Source: Clostridia bacterium
GTDB taxonomy: Bacteria > Bacillota > Clostridia > UMGS1883
Length of the DNA: 16,452 nucleotides
Reading direction: 5' to 3'
NCBI GenBank assembly: GCA_900768005.1
Contig: CAAGBE010000079.1
Coordinates: 1-16,452 of the forward strand
Shown here piece after piece: positions 6,968 through 13,057 of the stretch; the stretch's first letter is position 1, and each line of letters opens with the position of its first letter. The translations under genes and the position numbers were made by a program. The notes beneath the pieces are model-generated. The model saw only the letters and a list, made by a program, of their open reading frames with translations, was not told the DNA's origin and did no database searches.

Positions 6968-6995
6968 AACAGTCCCTCCCTTAATTTTGGATGAA

Positions 6996-7026
6996 AAAGG
7001 GAAAAATACAGTGTATTTTTCCCTTT
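6996..7026 (-). terminator. Terminator of the CNNM/CorC-like gene
   Basis: Two 15-nt perfectly complementary arms (6996-7010 and 7012-7026) flank a single base. A realistic fold has a loop of several bases and is followed by TTTTTC on the minus strand. It lies 5 nt past the stop of the upstream gene and about 28 nt before the BrkB-family start. Confidence 0.88.
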
Positions 7027-7031
7027 CACTA

Positions 7032-8318
7032 TTACTCTTCTTCTGATTCTTCAGGTTTTGGGAAAACCTGCACCACCGCTTCCATAACACGGTTACTGTC
7101 CGTTTTGGTAATGGTGATTTTAAGGTTTTCGTGTTCGAATATATCGCCCTCATCAGGGATTTTTTCAAGGTTATGTGCCGCAAATCCGCTGACAGTGGTT
7201 ATGTCTGAATCGTCGTCCTCTTCCTCAAGCTCCAGTTCAAAGGTTTCGAGGAATTTATCAATGCTTGTACTGCCGAGAACACGGTACTTGTCGTCAGAAA
7301 TCTTTATAATATCCTCCACAACCTCGTCGTGCTCGTCATAAATCTCACCCACGAGTGATTCTATAACATCCTCCAGAGTTACAATACCCTCTGTTCCGCC
7401 GTATTCGTCATTGACAACCACCATATGGCACTTGCTTTCCTGAAAAAGACGGAGAAGCCTTGAAATTTTCATTGATGAGAAAATAAACTTTACGGGCTTT
7501 ACAAGCTGGCTTACAGCCGTATCCCCGTGATTTGAAAAATCCTTATGATACAGTATGCCCACAATATTGTCTATGGAATCTTCATAAACAGGCAGTCTTG
7601 AAAATTCTGTATCTGCAAAAACCTGAGCAATTCGCTCCCTGTCCCAGGTGATATCGACTGCCGCCACATCAACACGGGGGGTAAGAATGTCGTTTACATC
7701 AAGGTCACTGAATTTAATAACATTCTTGATAAGCTCGCTTTCCTGCTCGTCAATCTCGCCATCCTCTGCCGCTTCCTCAACAACAGTGATAATTTCATCC
7801 TCGGTTACGGAAACCTCTTCCCCTTTGACAAAGCTCATAACAAACTTCTGCCATAGATTGAATATTGCCGTAAGAGGGGTAAACACAGCCATAAGGGCCT
7901 CGAAAATCCCTGCTACTTTCTTGGAAAAGCTGTCTGCAGTACGTTTCGCAATGGTCTTAGGTGTAATTTCGCCAAAGGTTAATACCGCCAATGTCATTAC
8001 TGCAGTTGATACTGTTGTCGCCAATGCCTTGTCCGTAATAAGACTTGTAAAAAGAAGCGTGGCAACAGATGTTGCTACGATATTTACAATATTATTGCCA
8101 ATAAGGATTGTAGATATCAGCTTCTCATAATTTTCGCCAATTTCAAGGACACGGCGGGCTTTTTTGCCTTTTTTATCCTCTGCCTCACTTTTCATCTTCG
8201 CTTTATTGTAAGATGAAAGTGCAGTTTCCGACGCGCTGAAAAATGCGCTGAGTGCAATAAGCACAATGATTACTAATACGAATACCGGTGTGTTACTACT
8301 CCCGTTACTCCCGTCCAT
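7032..8318 (-). CDS. CNNM/CorC-family transporter with CBS pair
   Basis: A 428-residue membrane protein of the hemolysin C/CorC/CNNM family, whose studied members export magnesium or affect divalent metals. Domains in order: a DUF21/CNNM transmembrane domain (about 8-185, with SAFFSASETALSSY and LTFGEITPKTIAKR); two CBS domains that bind adenine nucleotides (about 200-325, with LTPRVDV, SRLPVYEDSIDNIVGILY and DEYGGTEGIVTLEDVIE); and a C-terminal CorC_HlyC domain (about 335-420), followed by a Glu-rich tail. An upstream in-frame GTG (8330) abuts the AAAGGAG site, leaving no spacing. The ATG at 8318 gives a spacing of 11 nt and is preferred. The gene has its own promoter and terminator, so it appears monocistronic with possible leakage into the BrkB-family gene. 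The substrate cannot be decided from sequence. Confidence 0.93.
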   Translation of the reverse strand: MDGSNGSSNTPVFVLVIIVLIALSAFFSASETALSSYNKAKMKSEAEDKKGKKARRVLEIGENYEKLISTILIGNNIVNIVATSVATLLFTSLITDKALATTVSTAVMTLAVLTFGEITPKTIAKRTADSFSKKVAGIFEALMAVFTPLTAIFNLWQKFVMSFVKGEEVSVTEDEIITVVEEAAEDGEIDEQESELIKNVIKFSDLDVNDILTPRVDVAAVDITWDRERIAQVFADTEFSRLPVYEDSIDNIVGILYHKDFSNHGDTAVSQLVKPVKFIFSSMKISRLLRLFQESKCHMVVVNDEYGGTEGIVTLEDVIESLVGEIYDEHDEVVEDIIKISDDKYRVLGSTSIDKFLETFELELEEEDDDSDITTVSGFAAHNLEKIPDEGDIFEHENLKITITKTDSNRVMEAVVQVFPKPEESEEE

Positions 8319-8379
8319 CAGGACAATCACTCCTTTAAAGTTATGTAGTTATTTGCAAAACACAAAGTTTTACGTGTAC

Positions 8380-8407
8380 ATTATAGCACACTTTTTTATT
8401 TTGTCAA
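8380..8407 (-). promoter_or_regulatory. Sigma-A promoter of the CNNM/CorC-like gene
   Basis: On the minus strand, TTGACA (8407-8402) and TATAAT (8385-8380) are spaced 16 nt apart. The start near 8373 leaves a leader of about 55 nt. The -35 box lies only 3 bp from the metA terminator stem, so the two units are packed back to back. Confidence 0.87.
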
Positions 8408-8410
8408 GCT

Positions 8411-8437
8411 AAAACGGAGTGCAACGCACTCCGTTTT
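8411..8437 (-). terminator. Terminator of the metY-metA operon
   Basis: A perfect 12-bp stem, AAAACGGAGTGC paired with GCACTCCGTTTT, has a 3-nt loop and begins 1 nt after the metA stop codon. The 3' arm ends in TTTT on the minus strand. This is a strong intrinsic terminator. Confidence 0.9.
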
Positions 8438-8438
8438 G

Positions 8439-9356
8439 CTATTTGATTTCCGTAATGTCAAAGGGGGTACTCTGGTATACAAAGTAGTTGAGCCAGTTTG
8501 AATAGATAAGATTTGCGTGTCCTCTCCACGTTACTATCGGATTTTTTGTCGGGTCGTCGTCAGGGAAATAATTTTCGGGAACATTGGGGTTCATACCTGC
8601 CGCTTCGTCACGAAGATATTCCTTTTTCAAGGTGTCACGGTCATATTCGCTGTGCCCCGTTATGAAAATCTGCTTTCCCTTTGCCGTTGCAGCGGCATAA
8701 AGCCCAGCCTTATCGGAAACTGAAAGGATTTTTATATCCTTGCATTTTTTTACATCCTCAATCCGTACGGTGGTGTGTCTTGAATGAGGAGCCATAAATT
8801 CATCATCAAATCCGCGCATAAGCATAGGGTTTTTATACACAACCTTGTGACGGTACACTCCCGAAAGCTTTTCCTCCAATGGGTATTTTTTAATACCGTA
8901 GTGGTAATAAAGAGCAGCCTGCGCACCCCAGCAGATGTGGAATGTGGAGTGTACGTTTGTCTTCGTCCATTCCATAATGGTGCAAAGCTCTTCCCAATAG
9001 TCCACCTCTTCAAATTCCATCTTTTCCACGGGAGCACCTGTTATTACAAAGCCGTCAAATTTCTGGTCCTTTATCTCGTCAAAGGTTTTGTAGAACGCAA
9101 GCATATGCTCCTCGGATGTATTTTTTGCCTTGTGTGTGCTTACCTGCACAAGCTCCACCTCAACCTGCAGAGGGGTATTTCCCAGAAGACGGGCAAGCTG
9201 CGTTTCGGTTTCGATTTTCGTGGGCATCAGATTCAGGATTCCGATACGGAGAGGTCGGATATCCTGAGCTGACGCTCTTTTTTCGTTCATTACGAATATA
9301 TTCTCATCTGCAAGCACCTTTGCCGCAGGGAGTTTATTCGGGATTTTTATGGGCAT
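8439..9356 (-). CDS. metAA: Homoserine O-acetyltransferase, MetA family
   Basis: A 305-residue cytoplasmic enzyme that activates homoserine for methionine synthesis. It is collinear with E. coli MetA. The catalytic residues sit at identical numbers: C142 in HICWGAQAAL, and H235 and E237 in TGHSEYDR. Residue 111, in GAPVEKMEF, is Glu. In this family Glu111 selects acetyl-CoA and Gly111 (E. coli) selects succinyl-CoA, so this should be an acetyltransferase even though the family name is homoserine succinyltransferase. The adjacent O-acetylhomoserine sulfhydrylase gene supports this. The ATG has GAGGTGG just upstream, and only 14 nt separate it from the metY stop, so the two are co-transcribed. 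The enzyme is full length. Confidence 0.95.
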   Translation of the reverse strand: MPIKIPNKLPAAKVLADENIFVMNEKRASAQDIRPLRIGILNLMPTKIETETQLARLLGNTPLQVEVELVQVSTHKAKNTSEEHMLAFYKTFDEIKDQKFDGFVITGAPVEKMEFEEVDYWEELCTIMEWTKTNVHSTFHICWGAQAALYYHYGIKKYPLEEKLSGVYRHKVVYKNPMLMRGFDDEFMAPHSRHTTVRIEDVKKCKDIKILSVSDKAGLYAAATAKGKQIFITGHSEYDRDTLKKEYLRDEAAGMNPNVPENYFPDDDPTKNPIVTWRGHANLIYSNWLNYFVYQSTPFDITEIK

Positions 9357-9370
9357 AATGCCACCTCAAT

Positions 9371-10654
9371 TCAGATAGTTTCAAGTGCCTGAGCAATGTC
9401 GGAGATGATATCGTCCTTGTCCTCTATACCGCAGGAAAAACGGATAAGGTCGGGGGATACACCTGCCGCACGGAGTTCATCGTCGTTCATCTGGCGGTGT
9501 GTTGCACTTGCAGGATGCAGACAGCAGGTTTTGGAGTCTGCCACGTGGGTTTCAATAGATGCAAGACGGAGATTCTTCATAAACTTTTCTGCAGCCGATC
9601 TTCCACCCTTTACGCCAAAGGAAATTACACCGCAGGAGCCATTGGGAAGATATTTCTTGCCAAGCTCGTAATTCTTGTCACCCTCAAGGCCGCAGTAACG
9701 TACCCACTCGATTTTCTCGTGGTCCTTTACAAAGGCAGCAACTGCCTCCGCATTGTCGCAATGACGTTTCATACGGAGCTGAAGACTTTCAAGACCTAAG
9801 TTTATAAGGTATGCATTCTGAGGAGACTGGATTGAGCCAAGGTCACGCATAAGTTGAACGGTTGCCTTGGTAATATATGCACCCTCAAGACCGAATCTTT
9901 CTGTATATGTCACACCGTGGTAGCTGTCGTCGGGAGTGCAGAGTCCGGGGAATTTATCAGGATATTTTGTCCAGTCAAATTTTCCGCTGTCTACAATACA
10001 TCCGCCGACGCCGCTTGCGTGACCGTCCATATATTTTGTAGTGGAATGAGTAACAATGTCTGCTCCCCATTCAAAAGGTCTGCAATTGATGGGTGTTGCA
10101 AAAGTATTGTCAACAATCAGCGGAACACCGTGAGCATGGGCTGCGTTTGCAAATCTTTCAATATCAAGAACATCAAGGGCAGGGTTTGCAATTGTTTCAC
10201 CGAACACCGCCTTTGTATTGGGACGGAAAGCCGCTTCAAGCTCTTCATCTGTACAATCGGGTGCAACAAAAGTGAACTCAATACCCATACGTTTCATTGT
10301 TACGGCAAACAAATTGTATGTTCCGCCGTAAATTGCAGAAGAAGAAACAATGTGGTCACCGCAGGATGCAATGTTAAACACGCTGTAAAAAGATGCCGCC
10401 TGACCGCTGGAGGTAAGCATAGCCGCACTGCCGCCCTCAAGTGCCGCAATACGAGCCGCTACACAGTCGTTGGTGGGATTCTGCAGTCTGCTGTAAAAGT
10501 AACCGGAAGCTTCAAGGTCAAAAAGCTTACCCATTTCTTCGCTTGTATCATATTTAAACGTAGTACTCTGATAAATAGGAATCTGGCGGGGTTCACCGTT
10601 TCCGGGTGTGTAGCCTGCCTGAATACATTTGGTACCGATTTTGTAATCTTTCAT
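9371..10654 (-). CDS. metY: O-acetylhomoserine sulfhydrylase (MetY)
   Basis: A 427-residue PLP enzyme of the Cys/Met metabolism family. It makes homocysteine from O-acetylhomoserine and sulfide (or methionine from methanethiol), so sulfur is assimilated directly without cystathionine. Visible landmarks: YSRLQNPTND near 54-63; SSGQAA near 82-87, which contacts the PLP phosphate; D182 in VDNTFATP, which pairs with the PLP ring nitrogen; K207 in THSTTKYMDGH, which forms the Schiff base; and the C-terminal CCLHPASATHRQM substrate loop. At 427 residues it has the longer MetY size rather than the roughly 380-400 of MetB/MetC. The ATG has GGAAAGAGG upstream. It is the first gene of an operon with metAA, whose product supplies its substrate. 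Confidence 0.95.
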   Translation of the reverse strand: MKDYKIGTKCIQAGYTPGNGEPRQIPIYQSTTFKYDTSEEMGKLFDLEASGYFYSRLQNPTNDCVAARIAALEGGSAAMLTSSGQAASFYSVFNIASCGDHIVSSSAIYGGTYNLFAVTMKRMGIEFTFVAPDCTDEELEAAFRPNTKAVFGETIANPALDVLDIERFANAAHAHGVPLIVDNTFATPINCRPFEWGADIVTHSTTKYMDGHASGVGGCIVDSGKFDWTKYPDKFPGLCTPDDSYHGVTYTERFGLEGAYITKATVQLMRDLGSIQSPQNAYLINLGLESLQLRMKRHCDNAEAVAAFVKDHEKIEWVRYCGLEGDKNYELGKKYLPNGSCGVISFGVKGGRSAAEKFMKNLRLASIETHVADSKTCCLHPASATHRQMNDDELRAAGVSPDLIRFSCGIEDKDDIISDIAQALETI

Positions 10655-10703
10655 ATTAATAACCTCTTTCCTAAAACAAAAATCTTTCCATTTTATTAGT
10701 ATA

Positions 10704-10733
10704 AGTATAACACCTGAGAAATTGATTTGTCAA
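10704..10733 (-). promoter_or_regulatory. Promoter of the metY-metA operon
   Basis: On the minus strand, TTGACA (10733-10728) is followed after 18 nt by TATACT (10709-10704); shifting the -10 by one base gives TTATAC at 17 nt. Transcription would start near 10697, leaving a leader of only about 43 nt. That is too short for an S-box riboswitch or a T-box. Confidence 0.85.
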
Positions 10734-10744
10734 TTGAAATAGAA

Positions 10745-10772
10745 AAAACACCCACTAAAAAGCGAGTGTTTT
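10745..10772 (-). terminator. Terminator after tRNA-Arg
   Basis: An 11-pair stem with two G-U pairs (arms 10745-10755 and 10762-10772) and a 6-nt loop, with its 3' arm running into TTTTTTC on the minus strand. It begins 8 nt past the tRNA CCA end and closes the tRNA transcript before the metY promoter. Confidence 0.87.
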
Positions 10773-10780
10773 TATTATTA

Positions 10781-10857
10781 TGGCGTGCTTGGAGGGATTC
10801 GAACCCCCGACCCTTTGGTTCGTAGCCAAATACTCTATCCAACTGAGCTACAAGCAC
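10781..10857 (-). tRNA. tRNA-Arg, anticodon ACG, CCA encoded
   Basis: The minus strand folds as a standard cloverleaf. The acceptor arm is GTGCTTG with CAAGCAC. The D arm contains AGTTGGATA. The anticodon stem TTTGG/CCAAA surrounds the loop CTACGAA with anticodon ACG (10823-10821). The T loop is TTCGAAT on a GGGGG/CCCTC stem, and the discriminator base is G. The 3' CCA is encoded (10783-10781). In bacteria A34 of this tRNA is normally changed to inosine by TadA, so it reads CGU, CGC and CGA. It has its own promoter and terminator. Confidence 0.97.
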
Positions 10858-10877
10858 ATTTCTTAAACGCAACAATT

Positions 10878-10906
10878 ATATTAACACAGGTTTTTAGTAA
10901 TTGCAA
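10878..10906 (-). promoter_or_regulatory. Probable promoter of tRNA-Arg
   Basis: On the minus strand, TTGCAA (10906-10901) and TAATAT (10883-10878) are spaced 17 nt apart, about 21 nt upstream of the mature tRNA end. A TATAAT overlaps slightly downstream at a wider spacing. Support is moderate. The region is shared with the divergent yicC-operon promoter. Confidence 0.6.
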
Positions 10907-10961
10907 GCATTATTTTTTATTTTTTTAAAAATTGTTTATCTTTATACTCCTTACAAAACGG

Positions 10962-10991
10962 TTGACTAAAATACTATATATATGATATAAT
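10962..10991 (+). promoter_or_regulatory. Promoter of the yicC-fmt operon
   Basis: TTGACT (10962-10967) and TATAAT (10986-10991) are spaced 18 nt apart with an alternating TA-rich spacer. A start near 10998 gives a leader of about 47 nt before the yicC ATG, with a small GGGT/ACCC hairpin. No other strong promoter is apparent between the genes downstream. Confidence 0.82.
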
Positions 10992-11044
10992 GAAGAATAA
11001 TTATGGGGTGTTATACCCAAAATTGACAGAATGGAGTTTTTCCT

Positions 11045-11923
11045 ATGATAAAAAGTATGACAGGATACGGCAGCGGAAAGGCTGAGGCAGGCACAAAAAC
11101 CTTTACCGTTGAGATTAAATCGGTTAATTCACGATACAGCGATTTTTCCATAAAGATGCCCCGCATCTACACATTTATGGAGGATGCCATCAGAAAAACT
11201 GCATCGGCAAGAATCAACCGCGGTAAGGTTGACATATATGTAAATGTAGAAACAAATGGCGAGGACGACAGCGTTGTTAAGGTCAATACCGCTCTTGCCC
11301 GTGAGTATCTTGCAGGGCTTAAGACTCTTTCCGAGGAGCTTGAGGTTTCCACAAATGCAACCGCCGAAACATTTCTTCGTATTCCCGACGTTTTTACAGT
11401 TGACAAGGCTGATGTAGACGAGGAGATTATTTCCAAGGCAATTATCTCTGCACTTTCAGAAGCACTTGATGGATTTGACGCAATGCGTATTGCCGAGGGA
11501 GAAAAGCTTGTATCAGACCTCAAAGAACACCTTGCTTTCATCGCAAATGCAACGGCAGAGGTTGAAAAGCGTTCACCCGAAATCGTTACCGAATACAGGC
11601 AGAGAATTGAGGAAAGAATGCGCGACATTTTAGGCAGTGCTACATATGATGAAACAAGGCTTCTTACAGAAGTTGCAATTTTCTCGGACAAGGTGAATGT
11701 AAACGAGGAAACGGTAAGGCTCAGGAGCCACGTTGACCAGTTTACAAAGATGCTTGACGAGGGTGGAAGCGTAGGCAGAAAGATTGATTTCCTTATTCAG
11801 GAAATGAACAGAGAAATCAACACAATCGGCTCTAAATCCAACGACCTTGACATTGCAAGAATTGTTATCGACGTGAAAGCAGAAATTGAGAAATTACGCG
11901 AACAAATCCAGAATGTGGAGTAA
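11045..11923 (+). CDS. yicC: YicC/YloC-family endoribonuclease
   Basis: A 292-residue cytoplasmic protein of the YicC family (YloC in Bacillus). It opens with the invariant MIKSMTGYGSG and ends with the DUF1732 region, including REINTIGSKSNDLDI, DVKAEIEKLREQIQNVE and a central helical stretch. The E. coli member has endoribonuclease activity linked to small-RNA decay; the Bacillus member has a similar nuclease activity. The length is normal and the frame is intact. The ATG lies 9 nt after TGGAG. It is the first gene of the operon, 5 nt from remA, in the order conserved across Firmicutes. Confidence 0.95.
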   Translation: MIKSMTGYGSGKAEAGTKTFTVEIKSVNSRYSDFSIKMPRIYTFMEDAIRKTASARINRGKVDIYVNVETNGEDDSVVKVNTALAREYLAGLKTLSEELEVSTNATAETFLRIPDVFTVDKADVDEEIISKAIISALSEALDGFDAMRIAEGEKLVSDLKEHLAFIANATAEVEKRSPEIVTEYRQRIEERMRDILGSATYDETRLLTEVAIFSDKVNVNEETVRLRSHVDQFTKMLDEGGSVGRKIDFLIQEMNREINTIGSKSNDLDIARIVIDVKAEIEKLREQIQNVE

Positions 11924-11928
11924 TTGAT

Positions 11929-12198
11929 ATGAAACTAATCAATATCGGCTTTGGAAACCTTGTTTCCGATGAAAGAATTATCAGCATAGCTCTTCCCGAA
12001 AGTGCCCCTGTAAAAAGAATTGCACAGGAGGCTCGCGAAAAGGGAATGCTTATAGATGCCACCTACGGCAGAAAAACAAAAAGTGTTATCGTTATGGACA
12101 GTGAACACGTAGTACTGTCAGCGTTGACTCCCGAAGCAATCGCTGTCCGTCACGGTAGCTATACAGAAATAACGGAAGAAGATGATTTAAATGACTAA
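11929..12198 (+). CDS. remA: RemA/DUF370 regulator
   Basis: An 89-residue member of the RemA (DUF370) family, recognised from MKLINIGFGN, SDERIISIALPESAPVKRI and DATYGRKTKSVIVMDS. In Bacillus subtilis RemA is an oligomeric DNA-binding activator of biofilm matrix and osmoprotection genes; here the targets are unknown. The ATG has GTGGAG upstream, overlapping the yicC stop region. The 3' end overlaps the gmk start by 8 nt, which suggests translational coupling. Position and length match the family. Confidence 0.94.
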   Translation: MKLINIGFGNLVSDERIISIALPESAPVKRIAQEAREKGMLIDATYGRKTKSVIVMDSEHVVLSALTPEAIAVRHGSYTEITEEDDLND

Positions 12199-12799
12199 AA
12201 AAGGTTTGCTCCTTGTAGTTTCGGGTCCCTCAGGCGTAGGAAAAGGAACTATCTGCAAGGAATATCTGGGTAAATATGACGATTGTGCCCTGTCCGTGTC
12301 TGCAACCACACGTTCTCCCCGTGACGGAGAGGTAGACGGTGTCAGTTATTTTTTCCTCTCCCACGACGAGTTTCGGAAAAAGATTGACGAGGGCGGATTT
12401 TTAGAGCACGCAGTATTTTGTGACAATTACTACGGCACACCCAAGGATGCTGTTATGGAAAAGCTTGAGGAAGGAAAGAATGTAATACTGGAAATCGAAG
12501 TGCAGGGCGCTCTTCAGGTGCGTTCCCACTATCCCGAGGCAGTATTCGTTTTTGTAATTCCCCCGTCTGTAGAAATTCTTGAAGAACGCCTTCGCGGAAG
12601 AGGAACGGAAACAGACGAGGTTATTAAACAGCGTCTTGAAAGAGCGAAAGCTGAGTTTAAGTACATAGACAAATACAACTATATTCTCGTAAATGACACA
12701 GTTTCCGAGGCAGTGTGCCGTCTTCACAGTATTATTGAGGCAGAAAAATGCGTGATGTCACGCAACTATAATTTTGTTAAAGAAGAATTTATTAAATAA
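12191..12799 (+). CDS. gmk: Guanylate kinase
   Basis: A 202-residue cytoplasmic enzyme that phosphorylates GMP to GDP with ATP, supplying GTP and (p)ppGpp precursors. The P-loop SGPSGVGKGT is at 11-20. The GMP-binding TTRSPRDGEVDGVSYFF begins at 39 and the GMP/core segment at about 70-85. The lid region has RLRGRGTET near 134-141, followed by the R151 region. The C-terminal YNYILVND closes the nucleotide site. The length is normal. The ATG is inside the end of remA (8-nt overlap), and 16 nt separate it from rpoZ. Confidence 0.97.
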   Translation: MTKKGLLLVVSGPSGVGKGTICKEYLGKYDDCALSVSATTRSPRDGEVDGVSYFFLSHDEFRKKIDEGGFLEHAVFCDNYYGTPKDAVMEKLEEGKNVILEIEVQGALQVRSHYPEAVFVFVIPPSVEILEERLRGRGTETDEVIKQRLERAKAEFKYIDKYNYILVNDTVSEAVCRLHSIIEAEKCVMSRNYNFVKEEFIK

Positions 12800-12815
12800 A
12801 GGAAGGTAATTAATT

Positions 12816-13055
12816 ATGTTGTATCCCGAAATTTCCGAACTTATGAAGGGACTTGATTCCCGTTATTCTCTTGTTATTATGACTGCAAAGCGCGCACGTC
12901 AGCTTCAGTCAGATTCAACCAATGACAAGACCGTTTCCCGTGCAATAAGCGAAATTGCAAACGGAAAAATCAAGTGTGTAAAGGGCAGTGCGGCACAGAG
13001 ATTTTCTGATGCTGTTGCTGAATATGAAGCTATAAAGGAAGCTATTGAGGAATAA
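12816..13055 (+). CDS. rpoZ: RNA polymerase omega subunit
   Basis: A 79-residue omega subunit, which helps fold and hold the beta' subunit of RNA polymerase. It shows the family core DSRYSLVIMTAKRARQLQ near 14-31, then KTVSRAISEIANGKIK. The C-terminus is Glu-rich, as is common. AGGAAGG lies 9 nt before the ATG. It follows gmk, as in most bacteria, and lies just 2 nt before priA. Confidence 0.95.
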   Translation: MLYPEISELMKGLDSRYSLVIMTAKRARQLQSDSTNDKTVSRAISEIANGKIKCVKGSAAQRFSDAVAEYEAIKEAIEE

Positions 13056-13057
13056 TT

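Noticed and set aside
6968..7183. N-terminal extension of the BrkB-family frame up to 7183
   Set aside because: This stretch crosses the upstream gene's coding end and its terminator and encodes a Lys/Ser-rich sequence unlike the family. The homologous region begins at the codon after ATA 6967, where a strong ribosome binding site is present.
9854..10699. 281-codon plus-strand frame opposite metY
   Set aside because: Cys-rich, low-similarity translation fully antisense to an intact metY with all PLP motifs. It also runs through the metY promoter.
10998..11044. Possible riboswitch in the yicC leader (GGGT/ACCC hairpin)
   Set aside because: The leader is only about 47 nt and the stem about 4 bp, so there is no support for a ligand-binding structure.
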